Shown here piece by piece: positions 35,357-43,825 of a stretch of 64,000 bases of DNA. This DNA is from an uncultured Lachnospiraceae bacterium (GTDB lineage: Bacteria; Bacillota; Clostridia; Lachnospirales; Lachnospiraceae): positions 1 to 64,000 of the forward strand of contig ONAZ01000006.1 in assembly GCA_900315945.1 (NCBI GenBank), in the 5' to 3' direction. The stretch's first letter is position 1. Every line of letters begins with the position of its first letter. The notes beneath the pieces were generated by a model that was not told the DNA's origin, did not search any database, and saw only the letters and a program-made list of their open reading frames with translations. Made by a program: the position numbers and the translations under genes.

Positions 35357-35398
35357 AATCTCTCCAATATATCGTATAGTTGTATAATACAATAATCA

Positions 35399-35427
35399 GA
35401 AAAAAAGAACAACCAAAGGTTGTTCTT
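35399..35427 (-). terminator. Intrinsic terminator of rplS
   Basis: Perfect 10-bp stem AAGAACAACC/GGTTGTTCTT with a 3-nt loop and a following T-run on the minus strand, 14 bp after rplS. Confidence 0.9.
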
Positions 35428-35440
35428 AAATTCCGTTCTT

Positions 35441-35794
35441 TTATTGGATAGCTTCCTTAACCTTTGCTCTCTTACCAACACGATCTCTTAAGTAGTTAAG
35501 CTTAGCTCTTCTAACTTTACCCTTACGTACTACTTCAACCTTAGCTACGTTAGGACTATGAAGTGGGAATGTCTTCTCAACTCCTACACCATTAGAGAAC
35601 TTTCTAACAGTAAATGTCTCACGGTTGCTTCCATTTTGTCTCTTAATTACTGTTCCTTCGAAAATCTGAATTCTTTCACGATTTCCTTCTTTAATGTTAC
35701 AATGAACTTTAACAGTATCACCTACTGAAAATTCATCAACAGACTCTTTACATTGCTCTGCTTCGATTTGTTTAATTATTTCATTAGCGTTCAT
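35441..35794 (-). CDS. rplS: 50S ribosomal protein L19
   Basis: 117 aa, full length: [28 protein letters not shown]-type beta-barrel ([10 protein letters not shown]) and [25 protein letters not shown] C-terminus with [10 protein letters not shown]. Ribosome site TTAGGAGGT. It has its own promoter and terminator, so it can be expressed apart from the upstream trmD operon. Confidence 0.98.
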   Translation of the reverse strand: MNANEIIKQIEAEQCKESVDEFSVGDTVKVHCNIKEGNRERIQIFEGTVIKRQNGSNRETFTVRKFSNGVGVEKTFPLHSPNVAKVEVVRKGKVRRAKLNYLRDRVGKRAKVKEAIQ

Positions 35795-35872
35795 AATGTG
35801 ACCTCCTAACTATTCTTCGACATTCTTAATACATAATGTATCAGCGGACTATCTATCATTCACAACTTGTTT

Positions 35873-35901
35873 ACTATAACACGAAAAGCAATAAAAAACA
35901 A
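35873..35901 (-). promoter_or_regulatory. SigA promoter of rplS
   Basis: On the minus strand TTGTTT, a 17-bp spacer, then TGT-TATAGT (extended -10), about 80 bp upstream of rplS. The leader contains a small ATACATTATGTAT inverted repeat that might take part in autoregulation, as reported for L19 leaders in Firmicutes; that link is inference. Confidence 0.7.
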
Positions 35902-35918
35902 GGAAAATATAGACTTTT

Positions 35919-36599
35919 TTATTGTTCTAATAGATCTGGCCTGTATTTTCTAGTGCGCTCTACTGACATGTCATGCCTCCACTCATCAACCTTAGCATGA
36001 TTGCCTGACAATAGAATCGCTGGAACTTTCTTACCATTCCATTCTTCGGGTCTGGTATATTGCGGATATTCTAACAGATTATTACTAAAAGATTCTTGTA
36101 CTGTAGAATCATCATTGTGAAGTACACCTGGCACAAGGCGAGATATTGCATCAACCATCATCATTGCTGGAAGTTCACCACCTGTTAATACAAAATCACC
36201 TATTGAAACATAATCAGTAACAATTTCTTCTAGAACTCTTTCATCAATCCCCTCATAATGTCCGCATAATAGGACAACCTCATCTAACAAAGCAAACTCT
36301 TTAGCTATTGATTGATTAAACGTTCTTCCCTGTGGTGTAAGATATACACAAGGTATGTTATGTCCAACCTTCTTAACAATAGATTGATATGCATCATATA
36401 CAGGTTGTGCCTGCATAACCATACCAGCTCCACCACCATATGGATAATCATCTACTTTCTTGTGTTTATCTATTGTATAATCTCTAATATTAATAGCTTT
36501 TATCTCTATTAATCCATTATCAATAGCGCGACCTATAATACTTGTATTAAGACCAGACATTACCATTTCAGGAAATAAAGTCAGGATATAGAATTTCAT
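35919..36599 (-). CDS. trmD: tRNA (guanine37-N1)-methyltransferase
   Basis: 226 aa. FPEMVMSGLNTSIIGRA at the start, the trefoil-knot SAM site in CGHYEGIDERVLEE and SIGDFVLTGGELPAM, and PQYTRPEEW near the end. It methylates G37 of tRNAs to keep the reading frame. Adjacent to rimM, as in most bacteria. Confidence 0.98.
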   Translation of the reverse strand: MKFYILTLFPEMVMSGLNTSIIGRAIDNGLIEIKAINIRDYTIDKHKKVDDYPYGGGAGMVMQAQPVYDAYQSIVKKVGHNIPCVYLTPQGRTFNQSIAKEFALLDEVVLLCGHYEGIDERVLEEIVTDYVSIGDFVLTGGELPAMMMVDAISRLVPGVLHNDDSTVQESFSNNLLEYPQYTRPEEWNGKKVPAILLSGNHAKVDEWRHDMSVERTRKYRPDLLEQ

Positions 36600-36600
36600 A

Positions 36601-37104
36601 TTATATTAATCCCTTCATCAAGTGAATAGTCATTTTATTATCTTTAATTGAAATATCTTTGATGCATTGTTTTATTGCAGGAACAAGAACTTCTTTATCA
36701 TTATAGTCAATAACATATACATCATTTGCACCTGTGTGAATTACATCTTTAACTTTGCCAAAATCTTCATTTTCATCAGTCACAACATCAAGACCGATTA
36801 AGTCAGCAACAAAATATTCATCTTCTTCACATTCTACAGCATTTTCTCTTGTAACATATATGCCCTTTTTTACATGCATTTCAATATCATTAATATTATC
36901 AAAATCCTTGAACTTTAGAATCACAAGATTCTTAAAGAATTTAACACCTTCAATTTCTAATGTAATATTATCTTTTTCTGGTTCTAATATAACTTCTTTA
37001 AGTTTCTTGAATCTATTAACATCATCCGTAAGGGGATAGACCTTAACCTCTCCTCTAATACCATGAGTCTTAATTATTGTTCCAACTTGTAAAACTTTCT
37101 GCAT
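36601..37104 (-). CDS. rimM: 16S rRNA processing protein RimM
   Basis: 167 aa. N-terminal RimM beta-barrel (VGTIIKTHGIRGEVKVYPLTDD) and C-terminal PRC-barrel (EDEYFVADLIGLDVVTDENE, EVLVPAI). Needed for 30S head assembly with ribosomal protein S19. Ends one base before trmD begins. Confidence 0.97.
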   Translation of the reverse strand: MQKVLQVGTIIKTHGIRGEVKVYPLTDDVNRFKKLKEVILEPEKDNITLEIEGVKFFKNLVILKFKDFDNINDIEMHVKKGIYVTRENAVECEEDEYFVADLIGLDVVTDENEDFGKVKDVIHTGANDVYVIDYNDKEVLVPAIKQCIKDISIKDNKMTIHLMKGLI

Positions 37105-37127
37105 ATATACTCCTAATTAAAGATACA

Positions 37128-37154
37128 TAAAACTCCCACCAATGAAGGTGGGAG
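37128..37154 (-). terminator. Weak terminator or attenuator between the KH gene and rimM
   Basis: Perfect 8-bp GC-rich stem CTCCCACC/GGTGGGAG with a 6-nt loop, followed only by TTTTAT on the minus strand. It lies in the middle of the ylxM-trmD operon, so partial read-through is likely. Confidence 0.6.
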
Positions 37155-37165
37155 CATGTGTTAAT

Positions 37166-37393
37166 TTACATAATATCTACAACTACCTTCTTATCTGTCT
37201 TAGTGGCAGCCGCTTTTACTACAGAACGAATTGATTTAGCAATACGTCCCTGCTTGCCAATTACTTTACCCATATCAGATCCAGCAACATGAAGTTCAAG
37301 TACAAGAGTATTACCATTCTCCTTCTCAACAACTTCAACTTCATCAGGATTATCAACGAGAGCCTTAGCAATTACCTCAACTAATTCTTTCAT
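37166..37393 (-). CDS. khpA: KH-domain RNA-binding protein (KhpA/YlqC)
   Basis: 75 aa, almost all KH domain with the GKQGR loop (MGKVIGKQGRIAKSIR). KhpA binds RNA together with KhpB and affects division and cell size in Gram-positive bacteria. Placed between rpsP and rimM as in B. subtilis (ylqC). Confidence 0.95.
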   Translation of the reverse strand: MKELVEVIAKALVDNPDEVEVVEKENGNTLVLELHVAGSDMGKVIGKQGRIAKSIRSVVKAAATKTDKKVVVDIM

Positions 37394-37403
37394 AAGTTAC
37401 TCC

Positions 37404-37646
37404 TTATTTAGTAATACCACATGACTTAAAAATTCTTGCAACAGTCTCTGTTGGTTTTGCACCGTTGTCTAACCACTTCTTAGCAAGTTCTTCATTTACA
37501 TGATATTCTGAAGGGTCTTTAGTTGGATCATATGTACCAATTTCCTCGATACATCTTCCATCTCTAGGTGCTCTAGCATCAGCAACAACAATACGATAGA
37601 AAGGTGCTTTCTTCTGACCCATTCTTCTTAATCTAATCTTTACCAT
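37404..37646 (-). CDS. rpsP: 30S ribosomal protein S16
   Basis: 80 aa, full length: [20 protein letters not shown] is the family start and the end is KSCGITK. Sits between ffh and khpA. Confidence 0.98.
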   Translation of the reverse strand: MVKIRLRRMGQKKAPFYRIVVADARAPRDGRCIEEIGTYDPTKDPSEYHVNEELAKKWLDNGAKPTETVARIFKSCGITK

Positions 37647-37687
37647 TTTCTTTTTCCTCCTAATAATGTATATATTATTTATCTATG

Positions 37688-39043
37688 TTAAAAAGGGAAT
37701 TTCATTCTTCCTTTTTTACCACCCATCATACCAGGCATCTTCTTCATCATCTTCTTAGATTGTTCGAATTGCTTGATAAAGCGATTAACTTCACTAATAT
37801 CAAGTCCTGCACCATTAGCAATTCTTTTCTTTCTGCTAGGATTCATAAGCTTTGGATTAGCTCTTTCTTCCGGTGTCATACTAAGAATGATTGCTTCAAC
37901 ATGAGACAAACTCTTCTCATCCATACTTCCTTCAATCTGAGACATTTGCTTACTTGATAAGCCCTGCATCCCCATACCTGGAAGCATATTAAGAATGGAA
38001 GAAATACCACCCATATTCTTCATCTGACTCATTGAATCAAGATAATCATTATAGTCAAATTCTGCTTTCTTCATTTTGCGAGACAGCTCTTTAGCCTTCT
38101 CATCATCAATTGCTTCTTCTGCCTTCTCAATAAGAGTAAGCACATCACCCATACCAAGGATTCTAGAAGCCATTCTGTCTGGGAAGAATTGTTCTAAATC
38201 AGAAAGCTTTTCTCCCATACCGCAGAATATAATAGGTTTACCAGTAACAGCACGAATTGAAAGTGCCGCACCACCTCTTGTATCACCATCTAACTTCGTT
38301 AGAATAATACCATCAATATTAATAAGCTCGTCAAACTTACTAGCAACATTTACAGCATCCTGTCCTGTCATGGCATCAACAACGAGAAATGTCTCAGTAA
38401 CTTCAACAGAATCTTTAATAGATATTAATTCATCCATCATCTCATCATCAATATGCAAACGACCAGCTGTATCAAGAATAACAACGTTATATCCTTTTTT
38501 CTTGGCATGTTCTACTGCAGCTTTAGCAATATCACTTGGTTTATGTTTATCTCCCATTGAGAAAACATCAATTCCAAGTTTCTCTCCATTAACCTGTAAT
38601 TGCTTTATTGCGGCAGGTCTATATACATCACATGCAACAAGAAGAGGTTTCTTTCCCTTTTCTTTGACTTTACCTGCAAGCTTTGCAGTAGTTGTTGTCT
38701 TACCTGCACCTTGAAGGCCAACCATCATGTATATAGTTACATCTTGCCCTTTTGCAAATGTAAGTTCTGTCTCGGTTTCGCCCATAAGCTTAACCATCTC
38801 TTCATTAACAATCTTAATAACCATTTGTCCTGGATTAAGACCTGTTAATACATCAGAACCAACTGCACGTTCCTGAACAGACTTTACAAACTGCTTAACA
38901 ACCTTAAAGTTAACATCAGCTTCAAGTAGTGCAAGTTTAACCTCTTTAAGAGCAATTTTAACATCTTCCTCTGTAAGAAGTCCCTTACTTTTTAAGCCCT
39001 TAAATACATTCTGTAGTTTTTCTGACAGATTCTCAAATGCCAT
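37688..39043 (-). CDS. ffh: Signal recognition particle protein Ffh (SRP54)
   Basis: 451 aa. N domain (about 1-90), G domain with GLQGAGKTTT (about 107), DTAGR and TKLDGD, and a methionine-rich M domain (about 310-451) ending in a basic tail; it binds the SRP RNA and signal sequences. Separated from ylxM by one base. The SRP RNA gene is not in the window. Confidence 0.98.
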   Translation of the reverse strand: MAFENLSEKLQNVFKGLKSKGLLTEEDVKIALKEVKLALLEADVNFKVVKQFVKSVQERAVGSDVLTGLNPGQMVIKIVNEEMVKLMGETETELTFAKGQDVTIYMMVGLQGAGKTTTTAKLAGKVKEKGKKPLLVACDVYRPAAIKQLQVNGEKLGIDVFSMGDKHKPSDIAKAAVEHAKKKGYNVVILDTAGRLHIDDEMMDELISIKDSVEVTETFLVVDAMTGQDAVNVASKFDELINIDGIILTKLDGDTRGGAALSIRAVTGKPIIFCGMGEKLSDLEQFFPDRMASRILGMGDVLTLIEKAEEAIDDEKAKELSRKMKKAEFDYNDYLDSMSQMKNMGGISSILNMLPGMGMQGLSSKQMSQIEGSMDEKSLSHVEAIILSMTPEERANPKLMNPSRKKRIANGAGLDISEVNRFIKQFEQSKKMMKKMPGMMGGKKGRMKFPF

Positions 39044-39044
39044 A

Positions 39045-39377
39045 TTACAGTTCCTCTAAAATATCATTTGAAATACTACAAATCTTAGCCAAATTATCTT
39101 CTGTAGCTTCTTTAGCTAAATCATTAATTGCTTTCACATCTTCTCTAATATGCATAAACTTATCTACTAAGTGTAATTTGTCTTCATAGCCTTCTAACAT
39201 CTTATTACATCGCTTTATCAAATCATGTACGCCCTGTCTTGATATACCTTGTTCATCGGCGATTTCTGACAAAGATAAGTCTTCAATTATGTAGCTCTCA
39301 TAAATACTTCTCTGGTGATCATTAAGTAATTCACCATAGAAATCATACAGAAAACCCTGTCGCAATTTATCTTCCAT
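39045..39377 (-). CDS. ylxM: YlxM-type DNA-binding protein (UPF0122)
   Basis: 110 aa with a sigma-70 region-4-like helix-turn-helix ([24 protein letters not shown], quoted in part: [15 protein letters not shown]). In streptococci YlxM interacts with Ffh and SRP RNA. First gene of the ffh-rpsP operon, driven by a consensus promoter at 39434-39462. Confidence 0.95.
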   Translation of the reverse strand: MEDKLRQGFLYDFYGELLNDHQRSIYESYIIEDLSLSEIADEQGISRQGVHDLIKRCNKMLEGYEDKLHLVDKFMHIREDVKAINDLAKEATEDNLAKICSISNDILEEL

Positions 39378-39433
39378 AACATATCCTCATGCTATAGCAC
39401 CCATATACACAGATACTATATCAAACGATAGTC

Positions 39434-39462
39434 ATTATACTAGTATAAAAAGATGCTGTCAA
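39434..39462 (-). promoter_or_regulatory. Consensus SigA promoter of the ylxM-ffh operon
   Basis: On the minus strand TTGACA, a 17-bp spacer, then TATAAT: a perfect match to the consensus. The -35 hexamer lies inside the downstream arm of the terminator hairpin of the preceding gene. Confidence 0.9.
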
Positions 39463-39483
39463 GTATTTTTTCTTGACAGCATC
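39446..39483 (-). terminator. Intrinsic terminator of the envelope cassette
   Basis: Perfect 12-bp stem GATGCTGTCAAG/CTTGACAGCATC with an 8-nt loop and T5 on the minus strand, 18 bp after the 39502 gene. Confidence 0.85.
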
Positions 39484-39501
39484 ACCGGTTATAATATTTA
39501 A

Positions 39502-40512
39502 TTATCTATTAGTCACATAAACTGTTATCTTATCTACTGTACCAACTGGTTTAATACTTGGATCTTCAAAACTATCAATTATTATCTTGTAATTATCAAT
39601 GTTAATATCCATATGTTTTTTAGAATCGCTATATTCATTAATATCACTTGTTTTAGATGCGAAATAGTTCTTTACATCAGCATAAGTTGTTGATCTATTA
39701 ATAGTAAAATCTTCATATTGAAAGAAAATACTATCATCATTTAAAAAATTCAAATTATCATAATCAATTACTATATTATTAATAGTTCTTTCGTCCTTAT
39801 TTGTATTATCATTGAGATTAATCAAATAATACTTTGAACTCTTAGGTTCTAATTGAATTAGTTTTTCTATTGTCTTTCTTTGGACAAATAAGGATGTATT
39901 AATATTTCTAGAAAAACATAATAATCCTATTTCATTTTTACCAAAGTGTAGTTTAGCAGCACTATCTGCAAATAGTTTATCATCTAATTGTTTCATTAGT
40001 TCTGTCTCATTATTCAAATAATACTTACCATCTTCTGAATAATATCCCTGTTCTTCACTTTCATATTCTTTACGAATATTGTATTCTTCATTTCCAGTAA
40101 AATGTGTATCATCTTTTGAATTTATCGAACAAGAAACAGCAATGATAATAATTGCTACAACCACCACACCAAAGACAATTAATACTTTAGATATAGGTTT
40201 TTTCTTTTTGTCATTACTTACAGCTTCTAATTCATTTAATTGTTTAATATATTCTTGTTTTTCTTTTTTAATTATTTCATTTTGTAATCTTTCAAACTCT
40301 TTAAGATTTTCCTCATGAAAATAATCAGATTCCTCTTTATCAAGTTCTTTACTTTTTTCAATATACTTGGCTTTTTCTGCTTCTAGCTTTAGCTTAAGTT
40401 CAATAAACTCTTTATTGTCATTTTCTAATTGATTGTGCGCCTTCTTATATTCCTGCCACTCCTCAGGTGACATTTGCAAGATTTTTTCTTGTTCTTCTTT
40501 TGAAAATTCCAT
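39502..40512 (-). CDS. Envelope cassette protein C: coiled coil, one TM helix and an outer domain
   Basis: 336 aa, not recognised. Residues 1-105 are a highly charged, Glu/Lys-rich coiled coil in the cytoplasm; about 108-130 is a TM helix (VLIVFGVVVVAIIIIAVSC); the rest should lie outside. The outer part has a segment KLHFGKNEIGLL similar to RIHYGNNEMDLF in the next gene upstream, and a C-terminal motif INRSTTYADVKNYF shared with both neighbours. Third gene of a three-gene unit; its ribosome site AAGGAG overlaps the stop codon of gene B. Confidence 0.6.
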   Translation of the reverse strand: MEFSKEEQEKILQMSPEEWQEYKKAHNQLENDNKEFIELKLKLEAEKAKYIEKSKELDKEESDYFHEENLKEFERLQNEIIKKEKQEYIKQLNELEAVSNDKKKKPISKVLIVFGVVVVAIIIIAVSCSINSKDDTHFTGNEEYNIRKEYESEEQGYYSEDGKYYLNNETELMKQLDDKLFADSAAKLHFGKNEIGLLCFSRNINTSLFVQRKTIEKLIQLEPKSSKYYLINLNDNTNKDERTINNIVIDYDNLNFLNDDSIFFQYEDFTINRSTTYADVKNYFASKTSDINEYSDSKKHMDINIDNYKIIIDSFEDPSIKPVGTVDKITVYVTNR

Positions 40513-40527
40513 CTATTAATTAACTCC

Positions 40528-41619
40528 TTAATAATAGCTTCGTGTACTTATATGTATTGATTCTAGTTTATCATCTAAAGTATAGCTAAAATATAACTCA
40601 TAATAAGGATATGCACTATAATTTAATGTCTTATAATCATTATAAGTATATTCATGAACATCCATTTCGTTTTTACTGAGCTGTTTTATTATTTCTCTTA
40701 CCATAATATAACTAGTATCTTTATTAATTATATTTCCATTAATCGAAATATAATATGAATCTACTTTATTATAAAATTCATTAATCCTCTGTTCGTCATA
40801 AGGTGAATAGTACTCATGCTTATATGGAATAAACCTAATACGCACATCTTTTATTTTCATTTCTTTGACTTTACATTTTTTATCTGTATAAAATTCCAGA
40901 TTAAATTGTGTTTCTCCATTCGTTCTCCCCATCAAATGAGTTTTGGCTTTAACAGTAGTGTCGGGATTAATATCCTTCATATTTTCTCCCATATATTCAT
41001 CTAGATAATTGAAGTTAAAGTTTTGATCAAAAAGATCCATTTCATTATTGCCATAATGAATTCTTATGCTAGGCAAATCTTCTTTTGGCTTAACAGCTTC
41101 ATTTATCGAACTATTTAAACCACGAAAAGTCTCGATATAAATTGTTGTCCCACAATAACCGAAGACACTTAATACGCCAAGTAAAGATGATATTATAATC
41201 AACACAAGGTATGTTGTTTTTGAAATCGGCTTTTTTATGTTTGATATGTTTTCATTGTCAATATTAGATATAACATATAATTGAGAAAGTCTATATCTAC
41301 TAATTGTGAAATAAATAAATACCGGCGAAAGCAAAGCTGTAGCAATAATACCTTTAATAAAACTATAATTTCTCATATATTTATCTAGATATTCATCATT
41401 CATAATAGCAGAATTGGTATTACTTAAACCTTTTAAAAGAAACACGAATACAAAAATTATTCTTGTAATGTTAAGTATCATAAGAATTATTGATACAACG
41501 TTTTCTGTTAATAAACAAACACCAAAGCAAAAAAATAAAGCAAAGAATAAAACAATACAATAAAGTATAAAAAAAACAATATATAACAACTTTATTGTTT
41601 TAAGTTTACTATTAATCAT
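40528..41619 (-). CDS. Envelope cassette protein B: four-TM protein with an outer domain
   Basis: 363 aa from the ATG at 41619, which overlaps the stop codon of gene A (TAATG); an ATG five codons earlier overlaps the ribosome site GGGGGAT. About four TM helices lie within residues 10-175, followed by an outer domain of about 190 residues containing RIHYGNNEMDLF and, near the end, INKDTSYIMVREII, both with counterparts in the neighbours. No family recognised. The role may be envelope sensing or stress, but this is a guess from architecture only. Confidence 0.6.
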   Translation of the reverse strand: MINSKLKTIKLLYIVFFILYCIVLFFALFFCFGVCLLTENVVSIILMILNITRIIFVFVFLLKGLSNTNSAIMNDEYLDKYMRNYSFIKGIIATALLSPVFIYFTISRYRLSQLYVISNIDNENISNIKKPISKTTYLVLIIISSLLGVLSVFGYCGTTIYIETFRGLNSSINEAVKPKEDLPSIRIHYGNNEMDLFDQNFNFNYLDEYMGENMKDINPDTTVKAKTHLMGRTNGETQFNLEFYTDKKCKVKEMKIKDVRIRFIPYKHEYYSPYDEQRINEFYNKVDSYYISINGNIINKDTSYIMVREIIKQLSKNEMDVHEYTYNDYKTLNYSAYPYYELYFSYTLDDKLESIHISTRSYY

Positions 41620-42332
41620 TAATAAATCCCCCATGGAATATCATTTAAATTAGTAGCATCACTAATGTCCTTATCAATCCTAATTACAACATTGAAGCTA
41701 TTATTAATTATATCTTCCTCTATCTTATAGAGAATATCATTATAATATGCTACTGAATAATCACCTCTTTTATCATTAAGATTCTCAATATAATCATCTG
41801 GACTAATTACATTATTTCTAAAAATAGAACATGCATCACCATAACTTGTATTCTTATCAATTCTATCATTACCAATTTGCAAATAGTTAGTATCAGGCAA
41901 AGCATGCATATTTATATAAATTGCAAAAACCCTACAATAATCTGCCAAATTATCACTTTCTGTATCATTATAAGCATAATAAGTGCCATTAGACATCAGC
42001 CCCATTGTGGTAAATGAATTAGCTGAATTGAAATTTATTATTTGATATGGTTTTATTCTAGAATCAGAATAAACTACTTTATTATTATCAACACTATAGA
42101 ATTTTTGATTTGAATTAGTAGGTATTTCACAAACTAAAACTGGCAATTCTACCACATATTCTCCTATAACAAAACCAGAATCTCTAATATAATCTTTATT
42201 GATTTTACTAAAATCCCCTGTTATATATTTATCATTTACCAGACTATCTTCGCGATTAGTACAAGAACAGCCTGTTACTGATATAACTAAAACACATGAT
42301 ATAATAATACTAATTAATCTTTTACTACTCAC
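41619..42332 (-). CDS. Envelope cassette protein A: lipoprotein
   Basis: 237 aa with a GTG start behind AAGGA. A signal peptide with lipobox SVTGC gives a lipid-modified Cys at about residue 22. The mature part is beta-rich, without a recognised domain; near the C-terminus it carries IDKNTSYGDACSIF, the motif shared with genes B and C. First gene of the three-gene unit and translationally coupled to gene B. Confidence 0.6.
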   Translation of the reverse strand: MSSKRLISIIISCVLVISVTGCSCTNREDSLVNDKYITGDFSKINKDYIRDSGFVIGEYVVELPVLVCEIPTNSNQKFYSVDNNKVVYSDSRIKPYQIINFNSANSFTTMGLMSNGTYYAYNDTESDNLADYCRVFAIYINMHALPDTNYLQIGNDRIDKNTSYGDACSIFRNNVISPDDYIENLNDKRGDYSVAYYNDILYKIEEDIINNSFNVVIRIDKDISDATNLNDIPWGIY

Positions 42333-42527
42333 TGCAAACTATTCCTTATTATATAATTTTCTTTATTTCAATACTGTAATAGCATTAAACTTAAGCAACA
42401 CATCTGAATATAATTATATGTTAATAACAATAAATTACAACGAGTATATCTGTTATCAAAAAATATTCGTAGCATTTAACAAAACAAATGTGAATTTTCT
42501 GTGAACTTTTTGTGCAAAAAAGCACAA

Positions 42528-42555
42528 ATAGAAAAGGACCGCTTACGCGATCCTT
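42528..42555 (-). terminator. Intrinsic terminator of the 42575-42811 gene
   Basis: AAGGATCGC pairs with GCGGTCCTT (9 bp with one G-U) around a 4-nt loop, followed by TTCTATTT on the minus strand, 20 bp after the stop codon. Confidence 0.8.
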
Positions 42556-42574
42556 CTCGAATTCGAACTTACTT

Positions 42575-42811
42575 CTATTTTATCAACACAGTCGGTTGCC
42601 ACGCTGCATTGACCTTAGGGACATAACCCCTATTTTGGTGTGTGATGCTTGCTTTGGTGTTAACCTCATCGCAAGCAGCTTTGAATATGCTTCCGAACTC
42701 TGACGAACTGTCCCGCTGAAGAGGTTTACGGTTAATGACAGCCTGTCTTCGGGAATCATCAGAATCGGAGCTTTGAAAGATTTCTGAAACTCGGAAATTC
42801 ATATCAAGCAT
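42575..42811 (-). CDS. Small soluble protein of unknown function
   Basis: 78 aa from an ATG with AAGGAGGGG about 7 nt upstream. No signal peptide or membrane helix; Ser/Asp-rich middle (SSDSDDSRRQ), one short amphipathic stretch (EFGSIFKAACDEVN) and a tail with aromatic residues. Base composition is clearly more GC-rich than its neighbours. Strong promoter, ribosome site and terminator mark it as a well-expressed monocistronic gene. I do not recognise it. Confidence 0.65.
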   Translation of the reverse strand: MLDMNFRVSEIFQSSDSDDSRRQAVINRKPLQRDSSSEFGSIFKAACDEVNTKASITHQNRGYVPKVNAAWQPTVLIK

Positions 42812-42877
42812 AATAGATCCCCTCCTTGGCGCATATTAAATTAAATAAGTTCCTGAGCAATTCCTTTGCTCACAACT

Positions 42878-42906
42878 ATAATAACATCTATTTTGATAAA
42901 AATCAA
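42878..42906 (-). promoter_or_regulatory. SigA promoter of the small unknown gene
   Basis: On the minus strand TTGATT, a 17-bp spacer, then TATTAT, giving a leader of about 60 nt. Confidence 0.75.
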
Positions 42907-42909
42907 GTG

Positions 42910-42941
42910 TTATCCACAATATATTGTGTTTTTGTGAATAA
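42910..42941. promoter_or_regulatory. Pair of DnaA-box-like sites upstream of the promoter
   Basis: TTATCCACA (42910-42918, plus strand) and TTATTCACA (42933-42941, minus strand) both fit the DnaA box TTATNCACA and face each other with a 14-nt gap. They abut the -35 hexamer. Between and overlapping them is the 14-bp palindrome CACAATATATTGTG (42915-42928). Confidence 0.5.
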
Positions 42942-42982
42942 TCTAGTGTTTTCAACACATTTTATAGTGTTAATAGAACATT

Positions 42983-43807
42983 TTACTCTGTTTTCAAAAT
43001 AAATTTATTGATTACTTCTGCTATTCCTCCATTATTATTGTTATTTCTAGTAATGTAATCGGCAGCTCTCTTAGCCTCTTCATTTCCATTAATCATTGCA
43101 ACACCCAGTCCAGCAGCTTTAAGCATGGAAATATCATTTCTTTCATCACCACAAGCAATTGTATTAGAAATTGGAATACCTAAATAATCAGATAAGAATC
43201 TAACACCATTTCCTTTATCTGCACCTTTCATTGTATATTCTAGATACTCAGGGCAAGAGAAGAAAGTCGAGAAATTCTTGCTAGTCTCACTTGCATATTT
43301 TTCCTGGAACTTAACAAGCCTTCCATGATCATTAAAGTCAATGGCCATAATCTTGTGTAATGCTAATCCCTTAAGTTCGTCATAATCATCGACTATTTTA
43401 TATGGTTCATCAGAATACTTGTTATATTCTTTTAATACATCATCATCTCTTGTTGTATATATTCCATCTATTGTAAATGTCTGTGAATGAATACCTTCAT
43501 CATCAATGGCCTTAAGAATTTTTATTGACTCTAATGCATTCATAGAATCAGCGTGAATTATTTTATCATTCTCACAGTCATAGACATTAGTTCCATGAAA
43601 AGACAAAATATAACAATTCTTATTCATATTAAGTCCAGTAACAAGTTTTTTTACTGCATTAAGAGGACGACCTGTATTGATTGCAAAAATATGTCCTTCT
43701 AAAACCATTCTGTTAATAGCCTCAACATTTTCACTACATATCTTCTTATCAGTTGTAAGAAGTGTGTCGTCCATATCTACAAATATTATCTTTTTCTCAG
43801 AATTCAT
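42983..43807 (-). CDS. Cof-type HAD family sugar/nucleotide phosphatase
   Basis: 274 aa. HAD motif I FVDMDDTLLTTDKK (nucleophile Asp), motif II FAINTGRP, motif III Lys in the GADKGNGV stretch and motif IV ACGDERNDISML. The C2-cap type is typical of Cof/YbjI phosphatases with broad phospho-sugar substrates. Starts 18 bp downstream of the DUF815 gene. Confidence 0.93.
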   Translation of the reverse strand: MNSEKKIIFVDMDDTLLTTDKKICSENVEAINRMVLEGHIFAINTGRPLNAVKKLVTGLNMNKNCYILSFHGTNVYDCENDKIIHADSMNALESIKILKAIDDEGIHSQTFTIDGIYTTRDDDVLKEYNKYSDEPYKIVDDYDELKGLALHKIMAIDFNDHGRLVKFQEKYASETSKNFSTFFSCPEYLEYTMKGADKGNGVRFLSDYLGIPISNTIACGDERNDISMLKAAGLGVAMINGNEEAKRAADYITRNNNNNGGIAEVINKFILKTE

Positions 43808-43825
43808 TACATACTCCTTATTAAA

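Noticed and set aside
38076..38714. Plus-strand open frame of 212 codons opposite ffh
   Set aside because: Shadow of ffh: Ser/Ile/Ala-rich without any domain or ribosome site.
42910..42941. Chromosomal replication origin
   Set aside because: Only two DnaA-box-like sites, no dnaA/dnaN/gyrBA neighbourhood, and no AT-rich unwinding region; control of a promoter fits better.
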